From the NCBI RefSeq assembly GCF_009905375.1, contig NC_133650.1, forward strand, positions 66,715,669-66,779,668: DNA of 64,000 nt, given 5' to 3'. Source of the stretch: Apium graveolens (taxonomy: Eukaryota; Streptophyta; Magnoliopsida; Apiales; Apiaceae). Under the pieces are notes generated by a model. It saw only the letters and a list, made by a program, of their open reading frames with translations, made no database searches and had not been told where the DNA came from. This document shows, one piece after another, positions 23,799 to 33,300 of this stretch. Each line of letters opens with the position of its first letter. The first letter of the stretch is position 1. Position numbers and translations under genes: made by a program.

Positions 23799-23816
23799 TC
23801 CCCGGCAGCGGCGCCA
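23799..23816 (-). other. Athila primer binding site, tRNA-Asp type
   Basis: On the minus strand TGGCGCCGCTGCCGGGGA lies six bases inside the 5' LTR. It differs by one base from the tRNA-Asp primer site known from Athila elements (TGGCGCCGTTGCCGGGGA). Confidence 0.9.
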
Positions 23817-23822
23817 AAAACT

Positions 23823-25275
23823 TGTTAGTCGCTAAATACGCGCTAATAATACACGCAAGTATACGAGTTCGCAAGTAGTATAGAATCTTTTCTAGTTCAT
23901 TCCCACATAGACTGTATTGGTTAACTAATTAATTCACGCATTTAAGCAACAATGTATGGTTATTATTCAATGCTAAGAGGATAACAAAGTGAGGTTGTTT
24001 ATAACTAAGAATTAAACTAATAATTAAACTAATAATTATAACTACGAGAATAAGATTGATTGAAGTAATAAGTATGACAAACATGGAATTCTAACTTCAT
24101 TAAATACTTCATTCAATAGCCTCATTGTTCTTAACCTTAGCATGCAATGGTAATGACACTAATCAGATAACACGAAACTAATAAACGCCAACTTTCATTG
24201 CGCGAGTACCGTACTACCAGACATCCACAAAAGAGATAGAAGCTGAATAGACACCAATTATATTGAGACCCTATATGTGTATAGAATTTGACAACATAAC
24301 GGTTTAAGCACAAGTTATCTATCTTGATTACATAGGGCAAGTAATATGGTTAAAATTACCTACAAATCATGCATGACAATACACGAACCTATGCTAGCAT
24401 GGCAAGTTCTAAATCCTTAAGTTCACTTTTGCTTCATTAAGAATTAACACACTATCTTATAAGTTCGCGACGCTCACAAGACGAATACGCACAACCAATA
24501 CTAGGATATCATATAATCACCACATACTAAGGCATCAAACAATTTAACTAAAGAAATCCATAAATAAATCCGCTAGAACCCCACGATAACGTCTAGCCCA
24601 TAATCGGACTCATCATCAACGTGGGTTCCGATGAAAGCATGATATATAAAACGTAGTCTTTATAACGAATAAATAAACCAAGTACAAATAAGAGTATAGG
24701 TTCAACAAAACAAGAAACGAGCATCCAAAATTACAACTCAAAATAAAGATTCACAAGAATAAATTAGATCGTCTTCGCCTTTGTTGAATTGTGCTATAGG
24801 TCTCTTATCGTCTTCTCCTTGTGCTCTGGTAAGTCTCCTTATTAAAAAACAATCTTGAGTTATCAATATATAGCAGTCCAATCAACCCAGTAGTTCAGAA
24901 AATAGAATTGTAATAGAATCAGGATTTTATTATCCCGACACGGCGCGGCCGTGCGCTTCATCAGAGCGAGCGTGCTGGCTTTCTGTACTTCGGCGCGTCC
25001 GCGTGCTTGTTTAGCGCGGGCGCGCTGGGCTTCTGCCAGAAATAACTTCTTTTCTTTTTCTCTATCCTGTAGCTTCGAGTCAGCTTCAACGAGCTTTTAT
25101 TCCAGCACCACCTAGACACCATATTAGCACCAAAATAATGCTAATTCACCTGATTCATAGATTAGTGTCTGAAATGCAAAAACACTAGAAAACACGTTAA
25201 AACACTTAACAACTTGAGTACAAATACACCAATCCAAAGCTTATTAGAGCATTAAAGTGTCATAAATTCCAATCA
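23823..25275 (-). repeat. Athila copy 1 5' LTR
   Basis: On the minus strand the LTR begins TGATTGGAATTTATGACAC and ends TTAGCGACTAACA. It aligns by eye along most of its length with the 3' LTR of copy 2 (43482-44896). About 340 bp from its start it carries two copies of the GC-rich module also found at 3690-3845. Confidence 0.9.
24937..25037. repeat. GC-rich module, two copies, in the Athila LTR
   Basis: Two tandem imperfect copies of CGGCGCGGCCGTGCGCT plus AGCGCGGGCGCGCTGGGC, the same unit and orientation as the spacer triplication at 3690-3845. Confidence 0.85.
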
Positions 25276-25950
25276 ACACCCTCTTATTTAACGACAAAAA
25301 AGTTTAATATCTTCATATTTATGAGCACTTTGCTCAAATTAGATTCTAGTAATCTTTCACTAGAGTTTGTGCAAATTAAGATGCAATATGGTAGAGATCT
25401 ATAAACCCGAACCCGAACCGCACCCGAACACGAACAAAACCCGATGGATTCGGGTTTGGGTTTAGTGCTTCAGATTTTTCCGGGTTCGGGTTTGACCAAA
25501 AAAATCGGGTTCGGGTTTGGTTTTTGCTAAACCCGTTTCGACCGACCCGATTAGCATCCCTAATGACAAAACATTTAAGATTTTTATTATGCAATAGATT
25601 GTGTATTGCTTTCCTTTTAAAATAATGTTGAAGATTTTTTTATTTTTTTATATTAAATATTTATTATTACAATTAATTGATCAACATGTTATTAGATGTA
25701 AGTTATTTATAAGTAATACGAGTGGCATATTTTATTATGAAAGAATAACATAAATATATTATTAATTATTTAAATTGCAAGAAGGAAAATTTAGATAGAA
25801 AAAATGTTGCTTAACAAAAAAAAAGAAATAAGAAATGTTACTTTATTTTCCGATTTCACTAATAAGAAATATTATAAATTGACAAAATCCGCCAAACAGA
25901 ATCAAATAAAACCGAACCGAATGGTTTGGTTTTATCGGGTTAGGAGGTTA
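25276..25950. other. repeat debris between Athila and the Retand-like element
   Basis: 25385-25561 is rich in CCCGAAC and GGGTTCGGG motifs and ends in TTAGCATCCCTA; read on the minus strand TAGGGATGCTAATCGGG resembles the tip of hAT-type elements. 25620-25880 is AT-rich without signal. 25890-25950 has CCGAACCGAATGGTTTGG and continues, after the Retand-like element, at 36666. I find no gene. Confidence 0.4.
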
Positions 25951-25955
25951 TCGGG
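25951..25955. other. target site duplication TCGGG, left copy
   Basis: TCGGG lies directly left of the LTR at 25956 and again directly right of the other LTR at 36661-36665. Confidence 0.95.
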
Positions 25956-26515
25956 TGTTATGGATTAAAACTACTATATATAATTGCTGTATTTAATACT
26001 AAGGAACGTGAGCTCCAAGGCTCGATTTGACTGCTCTTGTGTTTCGTGACTCAATCTGCCTTAACAAGATGCCTACGTACCTTGCTGATTGCCAAGGATC
26101 AAGTCAAAAAACGTAGTTCTGATTTGTGGGGTGAGACCCCTTATATAGATGTGGGAGTCCTTGAATTGGACTTGGTATAGGAGACTTGGTGGACAAGCCT
26201 CTGAATTAGGATAGACTTAGGAGTCCTAGGAAGTAGGAAGCTGATTCCTTATCTTTTTAGGTCCCCTTGAGGCTAATCTCTAAGGATTTATATCCTTATC
26301 GGGACTCTTTTCAACATCTGATTTCTCCCTTATTAATTAATTACGAAATTAATTAATAATCAGGGCCTTTGGGCCTTTTTTTTATTCCATCAGGCCTGAA
26401 CTGGTCCATCAGCTTTAACCTTTCTGGTTTGAGTATCGTATAACTATTTATTGGGCCTAGCAGCCCATACCTGGCAGTATTTAATTATACTATCATAATT
26501 TATTTATCCCTATCA
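25956..26515 (-). repeat. Retand-like 3' LTR
   Basis: 560 bp, TGTTATGG to CCTATCA on the plus strand. The minus-strand TATA box CTATATAAGG lies at about 26139-26148. Confidence 0.96.
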
Positions 26516-26531
26516 TTTGCCCCCCAACTTT
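26516..26531 (-). other. Retand-like polypurine tract
   Basis: On the minus strand AAAGTTGGGGGGCAAA ends right at the 3' LTR boundary, where plus-strand DNA synthesis would start. Confidence 0.9.
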
Positions 26532-26680
26532 TGAGAAACATTGATTAAGTTTCGCAGAAGTTAAATCTACTCGTTCCCTTACAGGGTTTTGTTTTTGCGT
26601 AAAGTGTGGAGCGACCTACACATTTACAATGAATCTTCCTTTTATTCAGGAATTATCTTAATTTCCAAGAATTTTTCCCT

Positions 26681-27150
26681 AATTTTCTGGGATTTTCCCT
26701 AATTTTCTGGATTTTTCCCTAATTTTCTGGGATTTTCCCTAATTTTCTGGATTTTTCCCTAATTTTCTGGGATTTATCCTTAATTTCTGGATTTTTCCCT
26801 AATATTCTGGGATTTATCCTAATTTTCTGGATTTTTCCCTAATTTTCTGGGATTTTCCCTAATTTTCTGGATTTTTCCCTAATTTTCTGGGATTTATCCT
26901 TAATTTCTGGATTTTTCCCTAATTTCTGGGATTTATCCTTAATTTTCTGGGATTTATCCTTAATTTCTGGATTTTTCCCTAATATTCTGGGATTTATCCT
27001 AATTTTCTGGATTTTTCCCTAATTTTCTTGGATTTTCCCTAATTTTCTGGATTTTTCCCTAATTTTCTGGGATTTATCCTTAATTTCTGGATTTTTCCCC
27101 AATTTCTGGGATTTATCCTTAATTTTCTGGATTTATTCCTTAATTTTCTG
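26681..27150. repeat. 20-bp tandem repeat array in the 3' part of the Retand-like element
   Basis: About 23 units of AATTTTCTGGATTTTTCCCT, alternating with a GGGATTTTCCCT or GGGATTTATCCTT variant, so that a 40-bp higher-order period is visible. The array lies between the polypurine tract and the antisense gene. Confidence 0.95.
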
Positions 27151-27199
27151 AAAATATTAACATTTTTCAGAAATTATTTAAGGAATTTCCTTTTTTTTT

Positions 27200-27670
27200 T
27201 TTTATACAGATTTCGACCAGGAATCCATTCGGCCAGGATCCTGGTCGAATTAACCTTCAGTATGCCTTGGTCGACTGAATTTCGAGCAGGTTCTATTCGA
27301 TCAGGAATCCTGGTCGATTTTCGGCCAGGATTTTCACCCCTTCCTTTTTTTTTTTTTTTTTTTACAGTTTTCGAGCAGAAAATTTTCGAGTAGGAAATTT
27401 CAATTTCGGTCAGGATTTTCGGTCAGGAGTCCTAGTTTTGACCGAATTAACTTCCCTTGGTTGCCCAGGTCGATAGAAATTCGGGCAGGATCCATTCGAC
27501 CAGGATTTGGCCTTGCTTTCTGGTCGACAATCTTCTCAGGGTTAAGAAAAGAGGATCAGGATTTTCGGTCAGGATCTCTATATAATTCTTGGTCGAATAG
27601 GTTTAAATTCTGGTCGAAATAACCATTTTCTTTAGCCCTTGTCGACAGAATTTCGACCTCAACTCTTTGG
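27200..27670. repeat. interspersed CCTGGTCGA / TTCGACCAGG motif region
   Basis: More than fifteen degenerate copies of a motif around TCCTGGTCGA or its complement occur, with T-runs of 12 to 20 bases at about 27189 and 27345. Opposed copies could pair, for example at 27207-27239. There is no coding signal. Confidence 0.7.
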
Positions 27671-27699
27671 ATTAGGAATGTATCTGGGTTTATCTGGGT

Positions 27700-28019
27700 T
27701 TTGCATTTGGGCCCTAATTCTTTAATTAACTGGGCTTCTTTGGGCCTGGGCTAGTTCATGTCTTTCCAATCTGGGCCTTTTTCTGAATCTGGGCTTCTTG
27801 TACCCACAGGCCCAATAATTCTGGGGCTGGTCTAAAAAAAAATTTTAGAACCTTCTGGAATTTTCAAGGTTTTTATGGAATTTCCAAATGTTTCTGGATT
27901 TTTCTAGAAAGTTTCCCTTAATTCTTTCAATTCCTTGTAGAACATTCCAGAATATTCCTTACTTTGGGCCAAAATGGGCTTTTTAAGGCCCATTATCCAC
28001 TTATTTCTCCTATATATAG
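27700..28019 (+). promoter_or_regulatory. probable promoter of the antisense gene
   Basis: A TATA box CTATATATAGG (28010-28020) lies about 120 bp before the ATG at 28142, followed by a CT-rich leader. Upstream, between 27710 and 27992, TGGGCC or GGCCCA (site II-like) motifs recur, the last being AAGGCCCATTATCC near 27986. Motif clusters of this kind are common in plant promoters; function is inferred. Confidence 0.65.
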
Positions 28020-28141
28020 GTGGGATGAGAGTGTGCTTCTTCACACCTCTCATTTCATTTCTCTTCATCTCAAACTTCCTAATCTTCTCCTCTCTCAAAT
28101 CCACTCCTTCCTCCTCCCAAGTCTTTTCCAGTCTTTACTAG

Positions 28142-30047
28142 ATGGCTGACAAGAGTTCCGAGAGGGCGGCCAAGATAGCCTCGGCTTCAAAACGAGGTAA
28201 GGATATCGAGATCCGCTCTTCATATATGTCTTTAATTGATATGATTAATACTAGGGGGGATGAATATCCTTCCACTGCACATCTCGACTCCTTTAATCAC
28301 TGTAATACTTGGCATAACATAGATTTCAATAAACTAAATGCTCGTTATAACGTCCTTCCCCCCTTTAGACTAGTTCCAGTCTCTGGTGGTGACCGTACTT
28401 GCCACTGGAGGCCCGATACTCTCTTCATCTACACCGACGCCCTTAATGCTGGGCTTAGGTTCCCTTTCCATCCTTTTATCCCTCATCTTTTGGCTGACTT
28501 ACAAATCAACCCGTGTCAGCTTCCTCCAAACGCCTGGAGGAATATTCTATGTTTTATGGTTTGTTGTCTTAGGGAGGGCTTTCCTCTTTCTGTAGCCGTT
28601 TTTAGGAAAGTCTTTCAATGTTACAATAGTTCTTCCAATATTTGTGGCTGGGTTTATGTCAAACAAAGGCCCAAAAGCAAACATATCTTTAATAGCGCCT
28701 CTATTCCTGATAATAATCCAAATTGGAGGAATAGTTTCGTTGGGTTACGTTGGGAGAATGGCGACTGGGGCACGCTCTTTCGATCTTCCTTCGGGAAGGT
28801 CAGTGATGGTAGCCTCAAATCCATTCACTTAACTCCTGAAGAAACTATCATTTACAATGGGCTCACTCAGGATGATGGCACCACCACCAGCTGGACTCTT
28901 TTAGAAGAGTTTTCCCTGATTCATGTGGGACTATCCTCTGTTTCTCAACAGGGTATTTCTCTTCCCTTCTCAATTTTTCTTTATTTCACGCATTATTAAC
29001 ATCACTTATTTTGTCTTTTGCTTTGTTTCAGCTGCTAAGGAGATTAACGAGGACAATGTCCCCTTGGTCGAGGAAACAGCTAGGATGAAGAAAGCTCGGT
29101 TAGCAGGCCTAGACACCCGAGGAAAGGCGACAGAGCCTATCTTCTTGAGAAAGCACAAGGAGCCTATGGGGGAGGCTTCAACTGAAGGAGCTGAGGGCCA
29201 TAATGCTCCTATCACTGCTGCTGCCCCTGCTGCTGCTGCTACAGGCGCCTTTCAGCCTCTCTGGGGATTCCGCCGAGGGGATACCGTGGTTGGTTCCACG
29301 AAGCATGCTTGGGATTGGTCCTACCATAGCGTGACTCCAAAGGACTTTACTGATGTGGTGGCCACCCCTGACCTTGAGAGGATTAAGCTCATGGGAGCCC
29401 AATCTCTGGCTTCGGTATGCCTTCTCTTTTTTAAACTTATTTCTCGTTCTTGTAGCACTTTCTTGCCTTATACTTTGTTAATTGTTTTGTTTCAGTCTAA
29501 CGCCTACTTTCAAGGCGCTGTGAGGCAAGCCGAATCATGGAAGCGGGCTTCTGATAAGGCCGATAATGCCCTCAGGAGGCAGCAGAAGAAGTATGCTACC
29601 CTGGAGAAGAAGCTCAAGCGCAAGGAGGAAGAACTCGGAGAGTCTAACGCCGAGCTGGTGGTACTTCGGGCGGATAAGGATAAGGCTATAGACAACTATC
29701 TGGACTCGGAGGAGTTTGCCCAATCTATGAGGATTAGGGATGATTCAGTCTTTCCCGAGTTTTTTAGGACTAGTTGGGACACGGCCCTTGGGACCGTGAA
29801 CGAGGCTTGTCCTGATATTAACCCGGCGGACTATATCTGCCCTGATGACGAGGCTTTGCTACAGAGGTTTCGTACCCGAGTAGTTGTCTCAGACCATGTT
29901 CCTCAGGATCCACTCCTTCCTCCTCCCGAGTCTTCTTCCAGACCTGCTGAGGACGACAGCTCTTCCTCCTCCTCCGAGACGACAGAGACATCCAGCGAGA
30001 GTGGAGAGGACGATGATATGGATGCCGAGGGTACTTCAGCTCCTTAG
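28142..30047 (+). CDS. antisense spliced gene of the Retand-like element (putative gypsy-type transposon family)
   Basis: Three exons: 28142-28952, 29032-29414 and 29496-30047. Both introns (79 and 81 bp) start with GT, end in TTTCAG after a T-rich tract, and keep the frame (phases 1 and 0), giving 581 residues. Exon 1 holds a block with FPFHPFIPHLLADLQINPCQ and WRNILCFMVCCLREGFPLSV, which I recognise as the plant family named putative gypsy type transposon (Transposase_28-like), of unknown function. The exon 3 part (QAESWKRASDKADNALRRQQ, KKLKRKEEELGESNAEL) is strongly charged and predicts a coiled coil; the end is acidic and serine-rich. The gene runs opposite and tail-to-tail to gag-pol. 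Its introns would survive reverse transcription because their splice signals are on the other strand. No catalytic motif is evident. Confidence 0.85.
28953..29031 (+). other. intron 1 of the antisense gene
   Basis: Donor GTATTTCT after CAACAG-G, acceptor TTTGTTTCAG; joining restores the alanine codon split after its first base. Confidence 0.8.
29415..29495 (+). other. intron 2 of the antisense gene
   Basis: Donor GTATGCC after GCTTCG, acceptor TTTTGTTTCAG; phase 0. The stretch happens to be open in the gene's frame, so retention would add 27 residues rather than stop translation. Confidence 0.75.
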
Positions 30048-30359
30048 AGCTTTTTCAGCCCTGCGTGGCTTTTTTTATTTTCGAGACTTTATTTATCAAA
30101 CTTTTGTAACATCTATCAGATCTATTTCATTTATCACCTTTTATGCTTGCATCCATGCATTTGATTTTTATTTGTTAGGCCACAAACATACTTTGAAGAA
30201 CTTATGAATTTCATAAAATTGTCTGGGATTCGTCCCTTACACAAGTCTTAATAAATTTCGTAATAAAACTAAAACATATAAATCCTAAGCAAGCAAAGCT
30301 TCAAGGTGCTTTTCAACCTACTCGCCATCCTGACGAGTGAGAATCGTACTTCGACCATC
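30048..30359. other. convergent intergenic region of the Retand-like element
   Basis: Gap between the stops of the antisense gene and gag-pol. It is AT-rich and probably carries the 3' untranslated region and poly(A) site of the antisense gene. No further gene is seen. Confidence 0.5.
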
Positions 30360-33300
30360 TCACACGTAGTAAACCTTCAGGTTTTGTGCGTGCCAGGTTC
30401 TCGGGACTTCAAAACCATCCATAGTCTCCAGCTTGTAGGTTCCTCTACCCTGAACGCTCTTGACTCTATACGGCCCTTCCCAATTTGGGGCAAGCTTTCC
30501 TTTCTGTCCGACACCAGAAGCCTCTATTTTTCTCAAGACTACGTCACCTTGTTTGAAAAACCTCTCTTTAACCCTTAGGTTGTAGTAGAATGAAGCCTTT
30601 TTCTGATATTCTACTATCTTTGCGTGTGCTTTATCTCGCACTTCATCGATTAAATCCAGGGCTAACTTCTGCCCTTCCTCATTTTCTTTTTCATCAAAAG
30701 CCTGAATCCTTGGAGAAGAATGTGATATCTCCACGGGAACTACTGCTTCCGCCCCATATGCCAACATGAAAGGAGTTGCATTTGTCGTGACTCTACAGGT
30801 AGTCCTATAGGCCCACAATATGGGAAGTATCTCATCCACCCAGTTATTTCTTGACTTTTCGATCCTCTTCTTTAGTCCATCCAGGATTATCCGATTTGCT
30901 ACCTCCGCTTGCCCATTGGCTTGCGGGTGAGCCACAGAGGTGAACCGTAACTCAATTTCATTTTCTTCGCAATACTTCTTGAATTCCTCGTTGTTGAATT
31001 GTGTTCCATTGTCAGTGACGAGGATACGGGGAATTCCATATCGGCACATAATGTTTTCCCACAGGAATTGTGCAACCTGCTTAGTTGTGATTTTGGCCAA
31101 AGGTTTGGCTTCGATCCACTTGGTGAAATAATCAATGGTTACAATCAGAAACTTCCTTTGTGCTGTGGCCATAGGAAAAGGCCCTAGAATATCCATCCCC
31201 CACATAGCAAAGGGAATAGGTGAGTTGATAGAGGTCAGCATCTCGGGGGGTTGTCTGGCGACTGGTGCATGCTTCTGACAACGATCACACTTCTTTACAT
31301 ATTCTTTGGCATCAGCCATCATTTCTGTCCAATAGAAGCCTAAACGAGTTATCTTATGAGCCAAGGCCCTGCCCCCCAAGTGTTGCCCACAAATACCTCC
31401 ATGCACTTCCTCAAGAGCTAAGCGTGCCTCATCGGGCCTGAGACACCTCAAGTAAGGAACCACGAAAGATCTTTTATATAGAATCCCATCTATCAAAGAG
31501 TACCTTAGTGCTCGAACAGTTAACTTCCGTGCCTCAATTGTATCGCTTGGCAACCAACCGGTCTGAATGTGAGCCTTGATGGGATCAATCCATGACGTCC
31601 CCAAGCCTACGGGAGCCACAAGCTTAACATCTATGCTTCGTGTCTTCAAAACACGGAAGTACACACTTCCTGAACTTTCTTCAATCTCAGATGAAGCAAA
31701 CTTTGATAGCGCATCTGCTTTAGCATTTTCTTCCCTTGGAATGTGTTCAACATGGCATTCATTAAATTGGGTCATCACAGCCCTTACTAGGCGAACATAC
31801 TTTGCCATCGTATCATCCCTTGCTTCAAATTCTCCCTTTACCTGAGATATGATCAACTTCGAGTCTCCACGGACCTTTAAGTTTTTGACTCTAAGTGTCC
31901 CAGCTAGACCAAGGCCAGCAATCAGGGCTTCATACTCTGCCTCATTGTTTGTGGTTGGGAAGTCTAGCTTCATGGCATACTCAATTAAGAATCCATCAGG
32001 GCTTTGCAAAACCAACCCTGCTCCACTGGAATTTGTTTTTGATGCTCCATCAAAATAGAGAACCCAATATTCTTTCTCCTTGTCCCCATTGTCGACTCCC
32101 TTGTCTTGAGGTGTGGTATCTTCCTGCCCCCCGACTTCTTGGTTGGGTATGGTACATTCCACCACGAAGTCAGCTAGTGCCTGGGCTTTTATGGCCATAC
32201 GTGGCTTATACTTGAGATCGAACTCTCCCAACTCTATTGCCCACTTAATCAGTCTCCCACTTGCCTTGGGACTGTGAATGATATTTCTCAGTGGCTGATT
32301 TGTTAGCACTTCAATTTGGTGAGCTTGAAAATAAGGACGCAGCTTTCTTGAAGCCATTACCAAGGCTAAAGCGAATTTCTCAATGGCTGAATAATTCAAC
32401 TCAGCACCATGCAAAATTTTGCTGACATAGTATACGGGTTTCTGGACTTTCAGTTCCTCCTTAACCAACACCGCGCTCAAGGCGCTTTCTGAAACAGCCA
32501 AGTACAAGAATAAAACTTCACCCAGAACTGGCTTGGCCAACAACGGGGCCTGGCCCATATACTTCTTTAACTCTTCAAATGCCTTCTGATTTTCCTCACT
32601 CCATACAAAGTCTTTAATGTTCTTTAATGACTTGAAGAATGACAAGCACTTGTCTCCTGACTTGGAGATGAATCGTCCTAGCGCAGCAACCCTTCCTGTG
32701 AGTTTCTGAACATCCTTGACAGTTTTTGGGGGTTCCATGTCCAGGATTGCCTTTATTTTATCGGGGTTAGCCTCAATTCCCCTTTTTGAGACCATCAATC
32801 CCAAGAATTTTCCAGATCCTACTCCGAAAGCACACTTCGTGGGATTCAACATCATCTTGTGGTACCTCAGGACCTCAAAAGCTTCCCTCAAATGGGTTAT
32901 ATGATCAGTCTTTACTAGACTCTTGACTAGCATGTCATCAACATAGACTTCCATAGTCTTCCCAATAAGATCCTTAAAAATTTTATTCACCAACCTTTGA
33001 TAGGTGGCTCCTGCATTCTTGAGACCAAACGCCATAACAAGATAACAATAAACACCAAAGTCAGTGATAAATGATACCTTTGGAATGTCATCCTTATGCA
33101 TTTTGATCTGGTTGTATCCGCTAAACCCATCCATGAAACTCAGCATCTCATGTCCAGCGGTGGCATCAATCAAAGTATCAATTCTAGGCAGCGGAAAACA
33201 GTCTTTGGGGCATGCATCATTCAGATCGGTGAAGTCTATACACATCCTCCACTTTCCATTAGCCTTCTTCACCATTACAGGGTTTGCTAACCACTCCGGA

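Larger units (their letters stand above)
1079..25275 (-). mobile_element. Athila-type Ty3/gypsy retrotransposon, copy 1, nested and decayed
   Basis: The order on the minus strand is 5' LTR (23823-25275), tRNA-Asp-type primer site, gag, protease, RT, RNase H, integrase, then an ORF in the env position and a 3' leader homologous to that of copy 2. About 9.9 kb belongs to this element; a CACTA element (15797-22499) and a copia element (6266-13885) account for the rest. The 3' LTR has been displaced or lost to the left of 1079. Many in-frame stops and at least one frameshift show that it cannot encode its own movement. The lineage call rests on the primer site, the long LTR and the extra 3' ORF. 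Confidence 0.88.

Noticed and set aside
25385..25561. Telomere-like or satellite interpretation of CCCGAAC/GGGTTTGGG runs
   Set aside because: Units are irregular and are not the plant telomere repeat TTTAGGG; more likely a hAT-like element end, but no matching 8-bp duplication was found, so it was not called as one.
26681..27150. CRISPR-like array
   Set aside because: Units are directly adjacent without unique spacers, and the context is a plant retrotransposon.
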